Shown here: piece after piece, positions 1 through 12,255 of the stretch
Layout of the letters: the number at the start of each line of letters is the position of its first letter
How positions within the stretch are numbered: the first letter of the stretch is position 1
Origin: Maridesulfovibrio sp.
GTDB lineage: Bacteria > Desulfobacterota > Desulfovibrionia > Desulfovibrionales > Desulfovibrionaceae
DNA: 64,000 nucleotides
NCBI RefSeq assembly: GCF_963676065.1
Contig: NZ_OY780933.1
Coordinates: forward strand, 868,001-932,000
Direction of reading: 5' to 3'
The notes under the pieces: model-generated
Database searches by the model: none
Told to the model about the DNA's origin: nothing
The model's input: the letters and a program-made list of their open reading frames with translations, nothing else
Translations under genes and position numbers: made by a program

Positions 1-65
1 ATAACGCTCAAGGAGTACTCGAGGTACGATTTCTTAAGCTCTTCTTCAATTGTGATTTGAGGCAT
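1..65 (-). CDS. gyrA: DNA gyrase subunit A, N-terminal fragment
   Basis: Only the first ~21 codons lie in the window; the gene runs off the left edge. The reverse strand reads MPQITIEEELKKSYLEYSLS, the conserved start of GyrA. The subunit carries the DNA-cleaving tyrosine and pairs with GyrB to introduce negative supercoils. The start codon is 12 bases downstream of the gyrB stop, so the two are almost certainly co-transcribed with dnaN. Catalytic residues are outside the window. Confidence 0.9.
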   Translation of the reverse strand, partial: MPQITIEEELKKSYLEYSLSV

Positions 66-77
66 TGTTTCTCCGAA

Positions 78-3637
<3,560 letters not shown>

Positions 3638-3771
3638 ATATATTCTCCTTGTTTATTTAATAAGGTCGGTTCGTATGTTTCTTTGTGCTTTAAGTGGCTA
3701 AAATAAAACAGTTTTCTTTGTGCAATTTATGTTTGATTTGAGTGACAAACCTACACACATTTTGAAATAGT
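3638..3771 (-). promoter_or_regulatory. dnaA-dnaN intergenic region
   Basis: 134 AT-rich bases between dnaA and dnaN, presumably holding the dnaN-gyrB-gyrA promoter. I find no convincing DnaA boxes and no terminator hairpin here, so read-through from dnaA is possible. Confidence 0.35.
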
Positions 3772-5076
3772 TCAGTTTGATACACGCAAAAGACATTTAT
3801 TCTTCAAGTCTATTAACAGGCTTTTCAAAACTTTATCATCCTTTTGTAATCCTTGTATTTTTTTTACTGAATAAAGAACAGTAGAGTGGTCTTTGCCACC
3901 AAAAATACGTCCGAGGGCCGGATAGGATATACCTAAAAGTTCCCTGCAAAGATACATGGCCACCTGCCGTGCATGGGCAGTCATTTTGTGTCTTTTGCTC
4001 CCGGTCAGGTCGGAAGGTTTAAGCTTGAAATGGGAAGCCACAGTTTCAATCACGTATTCTGGCGTGAGTGTGTCGTCTACCTTTTCCTCCGTGTTACTGA
4101 GGATGTGTTCAAAATCACGGTCATCCATATTCTTCCGTACAAGTTCACGGAATGCGGAAAGCTTGATTATGATACCTTGAAGATATCTAAAATCTTGAAA
4201 TCTTTGAGAAAGAGTAAGGATCTGATCTTTACTCAGGGGAAGTTTTTTAAGCCTGCACTGCTTCTGGATATATTTGGCCCTGATCTCAAGGTCCGGTCTT
4301 TTCAGGGTCACTATGAGTCCCCATTCGAGCCTTGACTTAAGATTCTTGTTCAAAAAATCGTAGGAAGCGAGTTTGTCCGTGCAGCTGAAAACCATCTGTT
4401 TTCCATGTTCATAGAAATTGTTGAAAATGGAGATCAGTTCCTGCTGCAGGTGATCATATTTTTTGATCTGTTTGAGATCGTCGAGAAAAAAGTATTCAAA
4501 ATCGAAAAAGTGATTTCTCGCGCGCATAACGTCTCCGCCGAAGCGAACCGTGTATATGTTCTGCACTTCATCAATATTACCGAGAAATATTTTATCCCGA
4601 TCAATCTTTTTGGAGATCTCATTGGCAATGGCTTTTAAGAGGTGTGATTTTCCGGACCCGCTTTTTCCGCAAATAACAAACGGGTTGAAAGAAACGTTTT
4701 CCACACTTGTTACTTCTTTGGCTGAAGCTAAGGGGAAGTAGTTCTTTTTGCTGATAAGAAAATTTTCAAAGGTGAAATTATGACCGAAAGGAAAATCAAT
4801 CTTTTTTACACTGACCGGCTGGTCTGAAATCTGAGTATGGCTTGAACCGTTGCTGGAATAGGATACGGAGAAACCGCTGCCCAGAAACTGTCCCAGCTGT
4901 TCTTCAAAGCGGTCCTGAATGCTTGATCTGAACCATTGTCCGAAAAAGGCGTGCGGAAAAGTAACAACCACCTCTCCTGTTTCATCGGAGATGTTTATAT
5001 TTATGGGGTCGAACCAGCGTGTCAGCTCGGAATCTGAGCATGAATTTAGGAGATGATTTCTAAGTGCTTCTTTCAC
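3772..5076 (-). CDS. dnaA: Chromosomal replication initiator DnaA
   Basis: Origin-binding AAA+ ATPase that melts oriC. It has 434 residues, at the short end of the family. Domain I is an N-terminal helical region followed by a short Ser-rich linker. The AAA+ core shows Walker A GKSGSGKS and Walker B FFLDDLKQ. Domain IV at the C-terminus carries the helix-turn-helix and the signature GRIFGGKDHSTVLY, close to the canonical GRxFGGRDHTTVLH. The ATG at 5076 has no strong Shine-Dalgarno sequence. The gene heads the leftward dnaA-dnaN-gyrB-gyrA series. A DnaA-box-like TTTTCCACA lies inside the gene at 4697-4705. Confidence 0.97.
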   Translation of the reverse strand: MKEALRNHLLNSCSDSELTRWFDPININISDETGEVVVTFPHAFFGQWFRSSIQDRFEEQLGQFLGSGFSVSYSSNGSSHTQISDQPVSVKKIDFPFGHNFTFENFLISKKNYFPLASAKEVTSVENVSFNPFVICGKSGSGKSHLLKAIANEISKKIDRDKIFLGNIDEVQNIYTVRFGGDVMRARNHFFDFEYFFLDDLKQIKKYDHLQQELISIFNNFYEHGKQMVFSCTDKLASYDFLNKNLKSRLEWGLIVTLKRPDLEIRAKYIQKQCRLKKLPLSKDQILTLSQRFQDFRYLQGIIIKLSAFRELVRKNMDDRDFEHILSNTEEKVDDTLTPEYVIETVASHFKLKPSDLTGSKRHKMTAHARQVAMYLCRELLGISYPALGRIFGGKDHSTVLYSVKKIQGLQKDDKVLKSLLIDLKNKCLLRVSN

Positions 5077-5419
5077 GTGAATAATATAATTTCTATCTGT
5101 GTTTCAAGTTGTTAAAATAATTATGAAAAAATTCATATTTATTTTAAGTTTTCCAAGCACCCGCGACCACGGGTTCTTATACATTATAATATAGCTTAAG
5201 CCAAGGCATATTCGCCCTCAAAACGTTTTTATAATGCTAAATAATCTTTACCCTCCTAAAAAAATAAAATTGCAATCAGAGGCTATTTAAGCCACAATCT
5301 CAGCTCGCCTGACTTTCTATTCAAATGCACAAGGGCTTCCCTGCCCTGATATTACTTTTGAACGTGTTGTGGAAAACTTGCGTCAGGTATCTAACCAAAT
5401 TCCAAACGGAGTCTTTACA
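5077..5419. other. oriC: Candidate replication origin / divergent promoter region
   Basis: A 343-base AT-rich gap between divergent dnaA and the DUF39 gene. It has long A/T runs (about 5100-5290) and one sequence matching the DnaA-box consensus TTWTNCACA on the minus strand (TGTGGAAAA, 5368-5376). Only one good box is visible, fewer than expected for a full oriC, so the origin could instead lie elsewhere in the cluster. It must also hold the promoters of both flanking genes. The call rests on dnaA context plus AT content. Confidence 0.35.
5368..5376 (-). promoter_or_regulatory. DnaA-box-like 9-mer
   Basis: The minus strand reads TTTTCCACA, matching TTWTNCACA. It lies upstream of dnaA and may serve origin function or dnaA autoregulation; a single 9-mer is weak evidence. 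Confidence 0.35.
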
Positions 5420-6595
5420 ATGGCTACCACCTTTGAAGTCAACAAGACAATCAGTGAAATTAATGAACGAATTAAGAAAGGTAAGGCTGTAGTCGTCAAT
5501 GCTGATGAAATGGTCGAAATCGTCCGTTCCAAAGGCAAAGTTGAAGCAGCCAAAGAAATAGATGTAGTAACCACCGGGACTTTTTCCCCGATGTGCTCTT
5601 CAGGCATGTTTTTCAATATCGGACAGGTTCCGCCAATGATGAAGACTTCGCAGGTCTGGCTGAATAATGTTCCTGCTTATGCAGGTCTGGCTGCTGCAGA
5701 CTCTTATATCGGTGTTACTGAGCCTTCCGAAGACGATCCGCTGAACAAGGTTCATCCCGGCCGTTTTACTTACGGAGGAGGCCATGTCATTGAGGATCTC
5801 ATTGCCGGTAAAACTGTCCGTCTCAAAGCTAAAGCTTACGGTACCGACTGTTATCCACGTCGTGAAATCGAAAAAGATGTGTCCTTAAAGGACCTTAATG
5901 ATGTTACCATTCTTAACCCCCGAAATTGTTATCAGAATTACAATGCAGCGGTTAATATGACCAGCCGGACCGTCTACACGTACATGGGGCCGCTGAAGCC
6001 TAATCAGCGCAATGTCAATTTTGCCACTGCCGGGCAGCTCTCTCCGCTTTTTAACGACCCCTATCTTAAGACTATCGGCCTTGGAACGCGCATCTTTCTT
6101 GCCGGGGCTAAAGGTTACGTCATCGGAGCCGGAACCCAGCATGTTAAGGCTCCTCAGAGAAATGAGCGCGGCATTCCGTTGACTCCTTCCGGCACACTCA
6201 TGCTTAAGAGCAGCAATGTAGAAGATATGGATTCCCGTTATTTCCGGGGACTCAGTTATGCCGGTTACGGTTGTACCGCATCTATCGGTGTCGGTATTCC
6301 CATTCCTATTCTGAATGAGGAAATAGCCTGGTTTACCGGTGTTTCCGATGATGAGATCCAGATGCCGGTCAAAGACTATGGATACGATTATCCCAACGGC
6401 GTAGCTAATATATTGTCCCATGTGACTTTTGAAGAGCTCAAGTCCGGATCGATCAATCTGAACGGCAAGGATATTCCTACCGTTCCGTTGACCAGTCGTT
6501 CCATTTCACTCGAGATTGCTGACAAGCTCAAAAGCTGGATTGAAAAAGGCGATTTCCTGCTGAGTGAACCCGTAGAAGAAATCGAGTCTGAATAA
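5420..6595 (+). CDS. COG1900/DUF39 homocysteine biosynthesis protein
   Basis: 391 residues from the ATG at 5420, chosen because GGAG lies 8 bases upstream; the frame also opens at 5369 without such a site. The sequence matches the DUF39 (COG1900) family. In methanogens and Desulfovibrio this family is implicated in making homocysteine directly from aspartate semialdehyde with a reduced sulfur donor, replacing the usual acyl-homoserine route. Recognisable segments include CSSGMFFNIGQVPP with a conserved Cys, TYGGGHVIEDL, GAGTQH and GYGCTASIGVGIPIP. The family's usual ferredoxin partner with an NIL domain is not next to it. Function comes from the family; the exact reaction is not visible here. 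Two hairpins downstream end transcription. Confidence 0.85.
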   Translation: MATTFEVNKTISEINERIKKGKAVVVNADEMVEIVRSKGKVEAAKEIDVVTTGTFSPMCSSGMFFNIGQVPPMMKTSQVWLNNVPAYAGLAAADSYIGVTEPSEDDPLNKVHPGRFTYGGGHVIEDLIAGKTVRLKAKAYGTDCYPRREIEKDVSLKDLNDVTILNPRNCYQNYNAAVNMTSRTVYTYMGPLKPNQRNVNFATAGQLSPLFNDPYLKTIGLGTRIFLAGAKGYVIGAGTQHVKAPQRNERGIPLTPSGTLMLKSSNVEDMDSRYFRGLSYAGYGCTASIGVGIPIPILNEEIAWFTGVSDDEIQMPVKDYGYDYPNGVANILSHVTFEELKSGSINLNGKDIPTVPLTSRSISLEIADKLKSWIEKGDFLLSEPVEEIESE

Positions 6596-6606
6596 AGATC
6601 ATCTCC

Positions 6607-6655
6607 GGAATCCGGGGGGGGAAAATTTTTGCAAAAGTTTTCCCTCCCGGATTCC
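6607..6655 (+). terminator. Terminator hairpin after DUF39 gene
   Basis: GGAATCCGG (6607-6615) pairs with CCGGATTCC (6647-6655), enclosing a G-run/C-run and AAAA/TTTT inner stem. It starts 12 bases after the stop codon. Confidence 0.7.
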
Positions 6656-6712
6656 ATTTCTATAAAAAAATTTCAGTATGTTTGGCACTTAGCGCGAACA
6701 TTATATTTTCAA

Positions 6713-6752
6713 ATTAAAACCGCACTATCTTTGCTGATAGTGCGGTTTTAAT
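6713..6752. terminator. Second, bidirectional-looking terminator
   Basis: A near-perfect 17-base inverted repeat, ATTAAAACCGCACTATC and its complement around a six-base loop, with A and T tracts on either side. Confidence 0.8.
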
Positions 6753-6782
6753 TACCGGCTAAAATTTTATTACTGCAACGGA

Positions 6783-6871
6783 TAAGCTCCGATAAAAGTT
6801 TTTGAAGAGTCCAGAGAAACTTGATTTAAAAATTTTCTCTGGTCCTGCTGAAACGCCGTCGAAGGGAATAC
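6783..6871 (+). repeat. Intergenic repeat module with CAGAGAAAC hairpin
   Basis: It contains AAGTTTTTGAAGAGTCCAGA followed by an arm that refolds as TTTTCTCTGG, then a GCCGTCGAAGGG motif directly before the next ATG. The same hairpin with the same flanks recurs at 19320-19370 and, inverted, at 38659-38712. The AAGGG of the module is placed as the ribosome-binding site of the EamA gene. Confidence 0.65.
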
Positions 6872-7750
6872 ATGAACAGCAAAAGTCTTAAAGCGGATAT
6901 TTTACTGCTTATCACAGCCATCATCTGGGGAGCAGCCTTTGTAGCCCAGCGGGTCGGTATGGATCACATGGGACCGTTAACCTTTAATGCGGTTCGTTTT
7001 GCATTGGGGGCTACTGCACTGCTGCCTTTAATCAAGCGTATTGACCGGGAAAAAAAGAAAGACGGTACTTATCTGGAAGTGGATAAGAGCAGTTTCATAA
7101 AAGGCAGTTTGATTGCCGGAGGCGCTCTCTTTCTGGGCGCTACTTTTCAGCAGTGGGGTCTTGTTTATACCACAGCAGGTAATGCCGGGTTTATAACAGG
7201 TTTGTATGTGGTTTTTGTCCCTATTCTGGGCTTATTTTTCAAGCAGAAAGCGGGTCTTCCCACCTGGATAGGAGCTGTACTGGCTGTTATTGGAATGTAT
7301 CTTCTTTCAGTCAATGAAAGTTTTCATATTGAATACGGTGACTTAATGGTTCTTTGCTGCGCGTTTTTCTTTGCCGCGCATGTTGTGGTCATCTCACTGC
7401 TGGCCAGCAAGGTAGATCCGGTAAAGTTTGCTGCCGGACAGTTTGCGGTATGCTCTGTTTTGAGTTTCATCGGCGCATTCGCTGTCGAGACCGTGACTTT
7501 ATCCGGTCTTTGGGCAGGGATTGTGCCTATCCTTTACGGTGGACTTATGTCTGTCGGGGTAGCCTATACTTTACAGGTTGTTGCCCAGCAGGATGCCAAG
7601 CCGGCCCACGCGGCGATTATTCTCAGTCTGGAGTCGGTTTTCGCGGCATTATCAGGCTGGCTGCTGCTGGGTGAAATGCTCACAACTCAGGGCCTGATAG
7701 GTTGTTCGCTGATGCTTTGCGGTATGTTGTTGTCTCAGATTAAGTCTTAG
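6872..7750 (+). CDS. EamA/DMT-family transporter
   Basis: 292-residue integral membrane protein with two EamA repeats: MNSKSLKADILLLITAIIWG opens the first, and a second begins near DLMVLCCAFFFAAHVV. Length and hydrophobic pattern fit the ten-helix drug/metabolite transporter superfamily, whose members usually export amino acids, metabolites or drugs. Signature features are AIIWGAAFVAQR in helix 1 and the closing AAIILSLESVFAALSGWLLLGE segment. It stands alone between a repeat module and a convergent flavoprotein gene, so context gives no substrate. Confidence 0.88.
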   Translation: MNSKSLKADILLLITAIIWGAAFVAQRVGMDHMGPLTFNAVRFALGATALLPLIKRIDREKKKDGTYLEVDKSSFIKGSLIAGGALFLGATFQQWGLVYTTAGNAGFITGLYVVFVPILGLFFKQKAGLPTWIGAVLAVIGMYLLSVNESFHIEYGDLMVLCCAFFFAAHVVVISLLASKVDPVKFAAGQFAVCSVLSFIGAFAVETVTLSGLWAGIVPILYGGLMSVGVAYTLQVVAQQDAKPAHAAIILSLESVFAALSGWLLLGEMLTTQGLIGCSLMLCGMLLSQIKS

Positions 7751-7791
7751 TATTTCATGTTAATTTAAAAATATTACGACATATAGAGCAA

Positions 7792-8934
7792 TCAATCCCA
7801 GTGTTTTTTCAACAAAAACTTATACGAACGCACTCCGTGAACCATGTCGGCTAGAATTCTAGGCATGGATTTAAAGGCGACTTTAAATGACATGTGCTTG
7901 AGCAGCGGTTGAGAATAGAAGAGCGTCCAGCGTAAACGGTTGGAGTAGCGCAGTTCAGGTAAAACGTATTTCTCAAGTCTTTCAAGATAGAATTTATCAG
8001 GCGATTTATTTTCGTTAATTCCGCGGGCAATGGATTCTGCGGCGTAGCGACCGGTCTGCATGGCATAGAAGATACCCTCGCCGAAGAGCGGTTCTACCAG
8101 TCCGGCAGCATCTCCGGCCAGTAAAGTGTGGCCGAAGCATGGATTTTCCATGAAGTTTCCGTATGGAAGCGGATATCCCTGCATGTGCAAGGATTCGGGG
8201 TTGCTGATTCCTTGTTTACGCAGGAAATCCATATATGTTTTTTTGAAATTTTCAGTGCAGCGTTTCAGCGCTCCGATTCCGGTGACAACTTTTCCCTTAG
8301 CTGGAAATACCCAGATGTATCCGGCTCTTAAGTGGCCGATATAAAGCTCGGGCTTTGATATCTTGCGCGGGTAATCCTTTTCATCAAAGATAATTTCAAT
8401 GGTGGACGCCATATCATTACGCCATTTCTTTTTATCATAGGGCAGATAGCTACGTATGGTTGAATGCACTCCGTCCGCGCCGATCAGGTATTTACCCCTG
8501 AATATCCTATTTGATGCGGTTTTTATTTCTGCATCATGATAATTACAGCTGATTATTTCTTCACCTGTGAAAATATGGGCTCCGGCATTTGCGGCTTTTT
8601 GCAGAAGGAAGTAATCAAATTCCATCCGGTCCACAAAACGGAAAGGTATGGATGATTCCGCGTCCCGGATATTGTAATCGCGATAATTGATGGAATATTC
8701 AGGTGATTCATAGTTGATTATCCCTTTTTCTTTCAGGCAATCAACATCACACTCAAAGATTTTATTTAATACTTCTGTCGCCTTAAAGGTTAAAAGACCT
8801 CCACAGAGTTTTTTTCTGGGGAACTCGGCCTTATCGATCAGCGCTACTTTGAAACCTTTTGCGGCAAGGACAGTTGCGGCGGTAGATCCTGTGGGCCCCC
8901 CGCCTGCAATAATAACATCAAATTTACCTGACAC
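7792..8934 (-). CDS. Geranylgeranyl reductase family FAD-dependent oxidoreductase
   Basis: 380 residues. The N-terminal dinucleotide-binding motif is VIIAGGGPTGSTAA, followed by KKLCGGLL (the PxxKxCGG-type active-site segment of geranylgeranyl reductases) and the FAD-ribityl motif LLAGDAAGLVEPLFGEGI. Relatives reduce isoprenoid double bonds in archaeal lipids, chlorophyll or quinone side chains; in Desulfovibrio a role in menaquinone or lipid modification is possible but not shown. The start is a GTG at 8934 with CAGGAG 6 bases upstream. It converges with the EamA gene and there is no biosynthetic neighbour. Confidence 0.85.
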   Translation of the reverse strand: MSGKFDVIIAGGGPTGSTAATVLAAKGFKVALIDKAEFPRKKLCGGLLTFKATEVLNKIFECDVDCLKEKGIINYESPEYSINYRDYNIRDAESSIPFRFVDRMEFDYFLLQKAANAGAHIFTGEEIISCNYHDAEIKTASNRIFRGKYLIGADGVHSTIRSYLPYDKKKWRNDMASTIEIIFDEKDYPRKISKPELYIGHLRAGYIWVFPAKGKVVTGIGALKRCTENFKKTYMDFLRKQGISNPESLHMQGYPLPYGNFMENPCFGHTLLAGDAAGLVEPLFGEGIFYAMQTGRYAAESIARGINENKSPDKFYLERLEKYVLPELRYSNRLRWTLFYSQPLLKHMSFKVAFKSMPRILADMVHGVRSYKFLLKKHWD

Positions 8935-9044
8935 ATTAACTCCTGAAAACTGTTCAAAACCGGAATATCTGCTTGATTAAGTGGTGTTTTTATAGCGTTT
9001 GAAGATCACTTGGGCAAGCAAGACCGCATAAAACTTTACGGATT

Positions 9045-9722
9045 ATGAAAAATATAGAAGCAATCATATTTGATTTTGACGGTACTTTGGCTGAATTAAC
9101 CATTGATTTCGATGAGATGAAGAAAAGACTCAAGGCACTTGGAAGTGCTTTTCTTGATCCTCTGCCGGAAAAAAATGATATTCCGGCGCTGGAATGGGTT
9201 GATTTTATAGCTGATTGTCTTTCCGCAGATGACCCTGATCTCGGCAAAGAATTTCATACCCGCTGCCGTTTCCTGATAATCACTATGGAAGTGGAGGCCG
9301 CGCGGAATGGAAAGCTATTCCCTTTTACCTGTGAAATCCTCTCCAGTTTACGTAATTCAGGAGTAAAGACCGGAATCATCACCCGCAATACCGCATCCGC
9401 TGTGAGGGAGCTGGTCCCGGACATTGATGATATATCCGGTTGTTTTCTTTCAAGGGAAGATGTTCAAAACGTAAAACCGCACCCGGAACATTTATTCAAG
9501 GCGCTGGAAAAAATAGGAGTCTCCGCCGAAAATTCTCTCATGGTAGGAGATCACCCGATGGATATTGAAACCGGCAAAAGAGCGGGCGCAATGACTGCGG
9601 GGGTTGCTACGGGGCGCATGTCTGTTGAAGAGTTAAAAAAATCCAATCCTGATTTTGTTGCTGCAAACTGTTCAGAATTAATTCAATTGCTTGAAAAAGA
9701 AGGATTAGTTTTGAACAATTAG
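9045..9722 (+). CDS. HAD-family hydrolase, phosphoglycolate phosphatase-like
   Basis: 225 residues with HAD motif I DFDGT (residues 10-14, nucleophile Asp and acid/base Asp), motif II TGIITRN, and motifs III/IV KPHPEHLF and MVGDHPMDIETGKRAG. A helical cap between motifs I and II places it in the Gph/PGMB-like subfamily. Probable substrate is a small phosphorylated metabolite such as 2-phosphoglycolate, not determined by sequence. Single gene, followed by a strong terminator. Confidence 0.85.
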   Translation: MKNIEAIIFDFDGTLAELTIDFDEMKKRLKALGSAFLDPLPEKNDIPALEWVDFIADCLSADDPDLGKEFHTRCRFLIITMEVEAARNGKLFPFTCEILSSLRNSGVKTGIITRNTASAVRELVPDIDDISGCFLSREDVQNVKPHPEHLFKALEKIGVSAENSLMVGDHPMDIETGKRAGAMTAGVATGRMSVEELKKSNPDFVAANCSELIQLLEKEGLVLNN

Positions 9723-9734
9723 CTGTAGATAAAC

Positions 9735-9775
9735 GAAAAAAGTCGCAATATAAGTAAATATATTGCGACTTTTTT
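9735..9775. terminator. Terminator after HAD gene
   Basis: GAAAAAAGTCGCAATATA refolds with TATATTGCGACTTTTTT; A-run and T-run let it work in both directions between the convergent HAD and DUF362 genes. Confidence 0.88.
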
Positions 9776-9831
9776 GAACTGGTTATGAATAAAAACAGTG
9801 AAATTTACTGATTATCTATGCCTGTTCACAT

Positions 9832-10935
9832 TTATATGGTTACAAGCTTGTAGTTTCGGGAGCCAAGTCCTATTTTCTCAGCATATTTGAGGCCGAAGCT
9901 ATCTGGTGTGTCCGGGGTAAGTGCTTTAAACTTATCGTCGCCCTGACTGAGCCCTTCGGGCAGTCTGCTTGGGTATAGCGGCGGCGCTGCGTTGATCATA
10001 TCTAAAGATGCTTGATCAATTGCTACCGGATCGGCTGAAATCATTATTCCAAGATCAGGGCATATCGGCGCGTCACTATAGCCGTGGCAGTCACAGTCCG
10101 GGGTAATGTTCGTAAGAAAGTTTATATGCATGGCCGGACGTTTAAGCTGGTCCAGAATCGCCTTATTGTACTCGATGAGTCTCTTGGTGAATATATCCAC
10201 GTCACTCTTCCAATCTATAGAAATAGCTCCGTAGCGACAGGATAGGAAGCATCGTCCGCAACCTGTACATTCTTCTTTCATATAGATTTTCCCGTCATCA
10301 TCGATATCCAGAGCTTTGGCCGCGCATTCATTTATACAGACCCCGCATCCGGTACATTTTTCAGGATGCAGATGCGGGCTGGTGGATACGTGAATATGCA
10401 TCTTTCCTTTTTTGGAAGCACAGCCCATCCCGATATTTTTAATGGCACCGCCATAGCCGGCCAAACCGTGTCCCTTAACATGGTTTAGAGTAACCATCAT
10501 GTCTGATTCCACAAACATTCCACCAACATAAGCTTCAGAGATATGCTCTCCACTGTAAGGTATGGTTGTCTCATATTCGCCACGTAGACCGTCAGCGAAC
10601 ATGACCGGAGCGCCGGTTAGATTGGGATCATAGCCGTGCCGCGCTGCCAGCAACCCATGAGAAACTGATTCACCACGATCACCGACGTAAAGGGTGCTTG
10701 TATCGGTGAAGAAGGGTTTCGCCCCTGCTTTTTTAAGGAAATCAACGATAGGTCGAAGGTTAAGAGCATTCAGGTATCCCGTGTTTCCGCTTTCCCCGAA
10801 ATGGACTTTCAGAGCGACGAGATTACCTGGATCGATGATTGCGTTAAGGCCGGACTGCTTGAGCAGTTTTTTTATTTTCAAGGCATGCGGAGATTTGCGG
10901 CTGGTGCGTAAATTCCAGAAATATACTTTGGACAT
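9832..10935 (-). CDS. DUF362 protein with two 4Fe-4S clusters
   Basis: 367 residues. The N-terminal two thirds is the DUF362 domain (VALKVHFGESGNTGYL, HVKGHGLAGYGGAIKNIGMGC). An inserted ferredoxin pair follows: CTGCGVCINEC and CTGCGRCFLSC, each a CxxCxxCxxxC cluster ligand set. A further cluster of Cys (PDCDCHGYSDAPIC) could bind metal. DUF362 proteins are widespread in anaerobes and have no settled function; electron transfer is likely. AGGGG precedes the start. It is monocistronic between a shared terminator and the divergent SDR gene. Confidence 0.85.
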   Translation of the reverse strand: MSKVYFWNLRTSRKSPHALKIKKLLKQSGLNAIIDPGNLVALKVHFGESGNTGYLNALNLRPIVDFLKKAGAKPFFTDTSTLYVGDRGESVSHGLLAARHGYDPNLTGAPVMFADGLRGEYETTIPYSGEHISEAYVGGMFVESDMMVTLNHVKGHGLAGYGGAIKNIGMGCASKKGKMHIHVSTSPHLHPEKCTGCGVCINECAAKALDIDDDGKIYMKEECTGCGRCFLSCRYGAISIDWKSDVDIFTKRLIEYNKAILDQLKRPAMHINFLTNITPDCDCHGYSDAPICPDLGIMISADPVAIDQASLDMINAAPPLYPSRLPEGLSQGDDKFKALTPDTPDSFGLKYAEKIGLGSRNYKLVTI

Positions 10936-11197
10936 GATACTTCCCCTTTTTATTCAAATAGATATGTAATAAATAACCTGATAGGCTTTTGTCGGCTTAA
11001 GGTATAATCTGCTGTCGGTATTGTCTATTTTTAAGTCATGGATAAAATGAAAAAGTGTTGAATGCTTCTGGTAGCTTTCAGGACAGGGTTGATTTATATG
11101 GAAAGACATTCATGGGATTAAATATTTGTGTATGTTTGAAAATAAGCTGATCAGCAATTTAATATGCTTAATGTAATCAGGTAATCTGGAGCTTGGA

Positions 11198-12157
11198 ATG
11201 CATATAGTAAAAAGGGTTTTAGTGACCGGTGGTGCTGGATTTCTTGGAGCACATCTTTGCGAACGTCTGCTGAATGACGGTTGTGATGTTTTATGTGTTG
11301 ATAACTTTTTCACTGGTGCCAAATCCAATGTAGCTCATCTTATCGGTAACCCGAATTTTGAAATTATCCGGCATGACGTAACCTTTCCACTTTATCTGGA
11401 AATTGATGAAATCTACAATCTTGCCTGTCCTGCCTCACCAATCCACTATCAGCATGACCCGGTACAGACCACCAAGACCTCCGTGCATGGGGCTATCAAT
11501 ATGCTTGGCCTGGCCAAACGTACAGGAGCTAAAATTTTTCAGGCTTCAACTTCGGAAGTTTATGGTGACCCTGAAGTGCATCCTCAGCCAGAAAGCTATG
11601 TTGGCAGCGTAAATCCCATCGGTCCCCGCTCTTGTTATGATGAAGGCAAACGCTGCGCTGAGACACTTTTTTTCGATTATTACCGTCAGCACAAGGTAAG
11701 CATCAAAGTGGCGCGTATTTTCAACACGTACGGTCCGAAAATGCATCCAAATGACGGCCGTGTGGTTTCAAATTTTATAACACAGGCCCTGATGGATAAT
11801 CCCATAACCATTTACGGTGATGGATCACAGACCCGTTCGTTCTGCTATGTTGATGATCTTATTGACGGTTTTATTATTCTTATGAATTCAGCGGATGAAG
11901 TTACCGGACCGATCAATCTCGGCAACCCGGTTGAATTTTCCATTCGTGAATTGGCGGAGAGAGTGATAGAGCTGACCGGTTCAGGTTCTGAAATAATTTT
12001 TAAGCCCCTGCCGGGAGATGATCCCAAGCAGCGCAAGCCGGACATAACCAAAGCCAAAGAGCTTGGCTGGGAACCTGTCATTCAGTTGGATAAAGGCCTA
12101 GTCAGCACGATAGATTATTTCAAGACTTTGGATTTAGAGTATATTTTCAAGAAATAA
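11198..12157 (+). CDS. UDP-glucuronate decarboxylase / UDP-xylose synthase-like SDR enzyme
   Basis: 319-residue extended short-chain dehydrogenase. The NAD motif is GGAGFLG (residues 11-17) and the catalytic pair YDEGK gives Tyr147 and Lys151 with STSEVYG upstream. Segments [21 protein letters not shown] and GDGSQTRSF are typical of UDP-glucuronate decarboxylases (Uxs), which make UDP-xylose for surface polysaccharide. No other sugar-nucleotide gene is adjacent, so its role in cell-surface glycan synthesis is inferred from the family. It ends at a strong terminator shared with convergent ilvD. Confidence 0.85.
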   Translation: MHIVKRVLVTGGAGFLGAHLCERLLNDGCDVLCVDNFFTGAKSNVAHLIGNPNFEIIRHDVTFPLYLEIDEIYNLACPASPIHYQHDPVQTTKTSVHGAINMLGLAKRTGAKIFQASTSEVYGDPEVHPQPESYVGSVNPIGPRSCYDEGKRCAETLFFDYYRQHKVSIKVARIFNTYGPKMHPNDGRVVSNFITQALMDNPITIYGDGSQTRSFCYVDDLIDGFIILMNSADEVTGPINLGNPVEFSIRELAERVIELTGSGSEIIFKPLPGDDPKQRKPDITKAKELGWEPVIQLDKGLVSTIDYFKTLDLEYIFKK

Positions 12158-12207
12158 GACAAGTAAAGACGGAAAATATTTGGAAGGAATTCAGAAGGCA
12201 AATTTGA

Positions 12208-12244
12208 AAGGGGCGAACCATATAAATGGTTCGCCCCTTTTTTT
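12208..12244. terminator. Terminator between SDR gene and ilvD
   Basis: GGGGCGAACCAT pairs with ATGGTTCGCCCC, followed by a run of seven T; AAAG precedes it, so it can serve both converging genes. Confidence 0.9.
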
Positions 12245-12255
12245 GGGAGCAGGAA

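Noticed and set aside
4697-4705. DnaA box inside dnaA as origin site
   Set aside because: A single 9-mer in a coding sequence is expected by chance in AT-rich DNA of this length.
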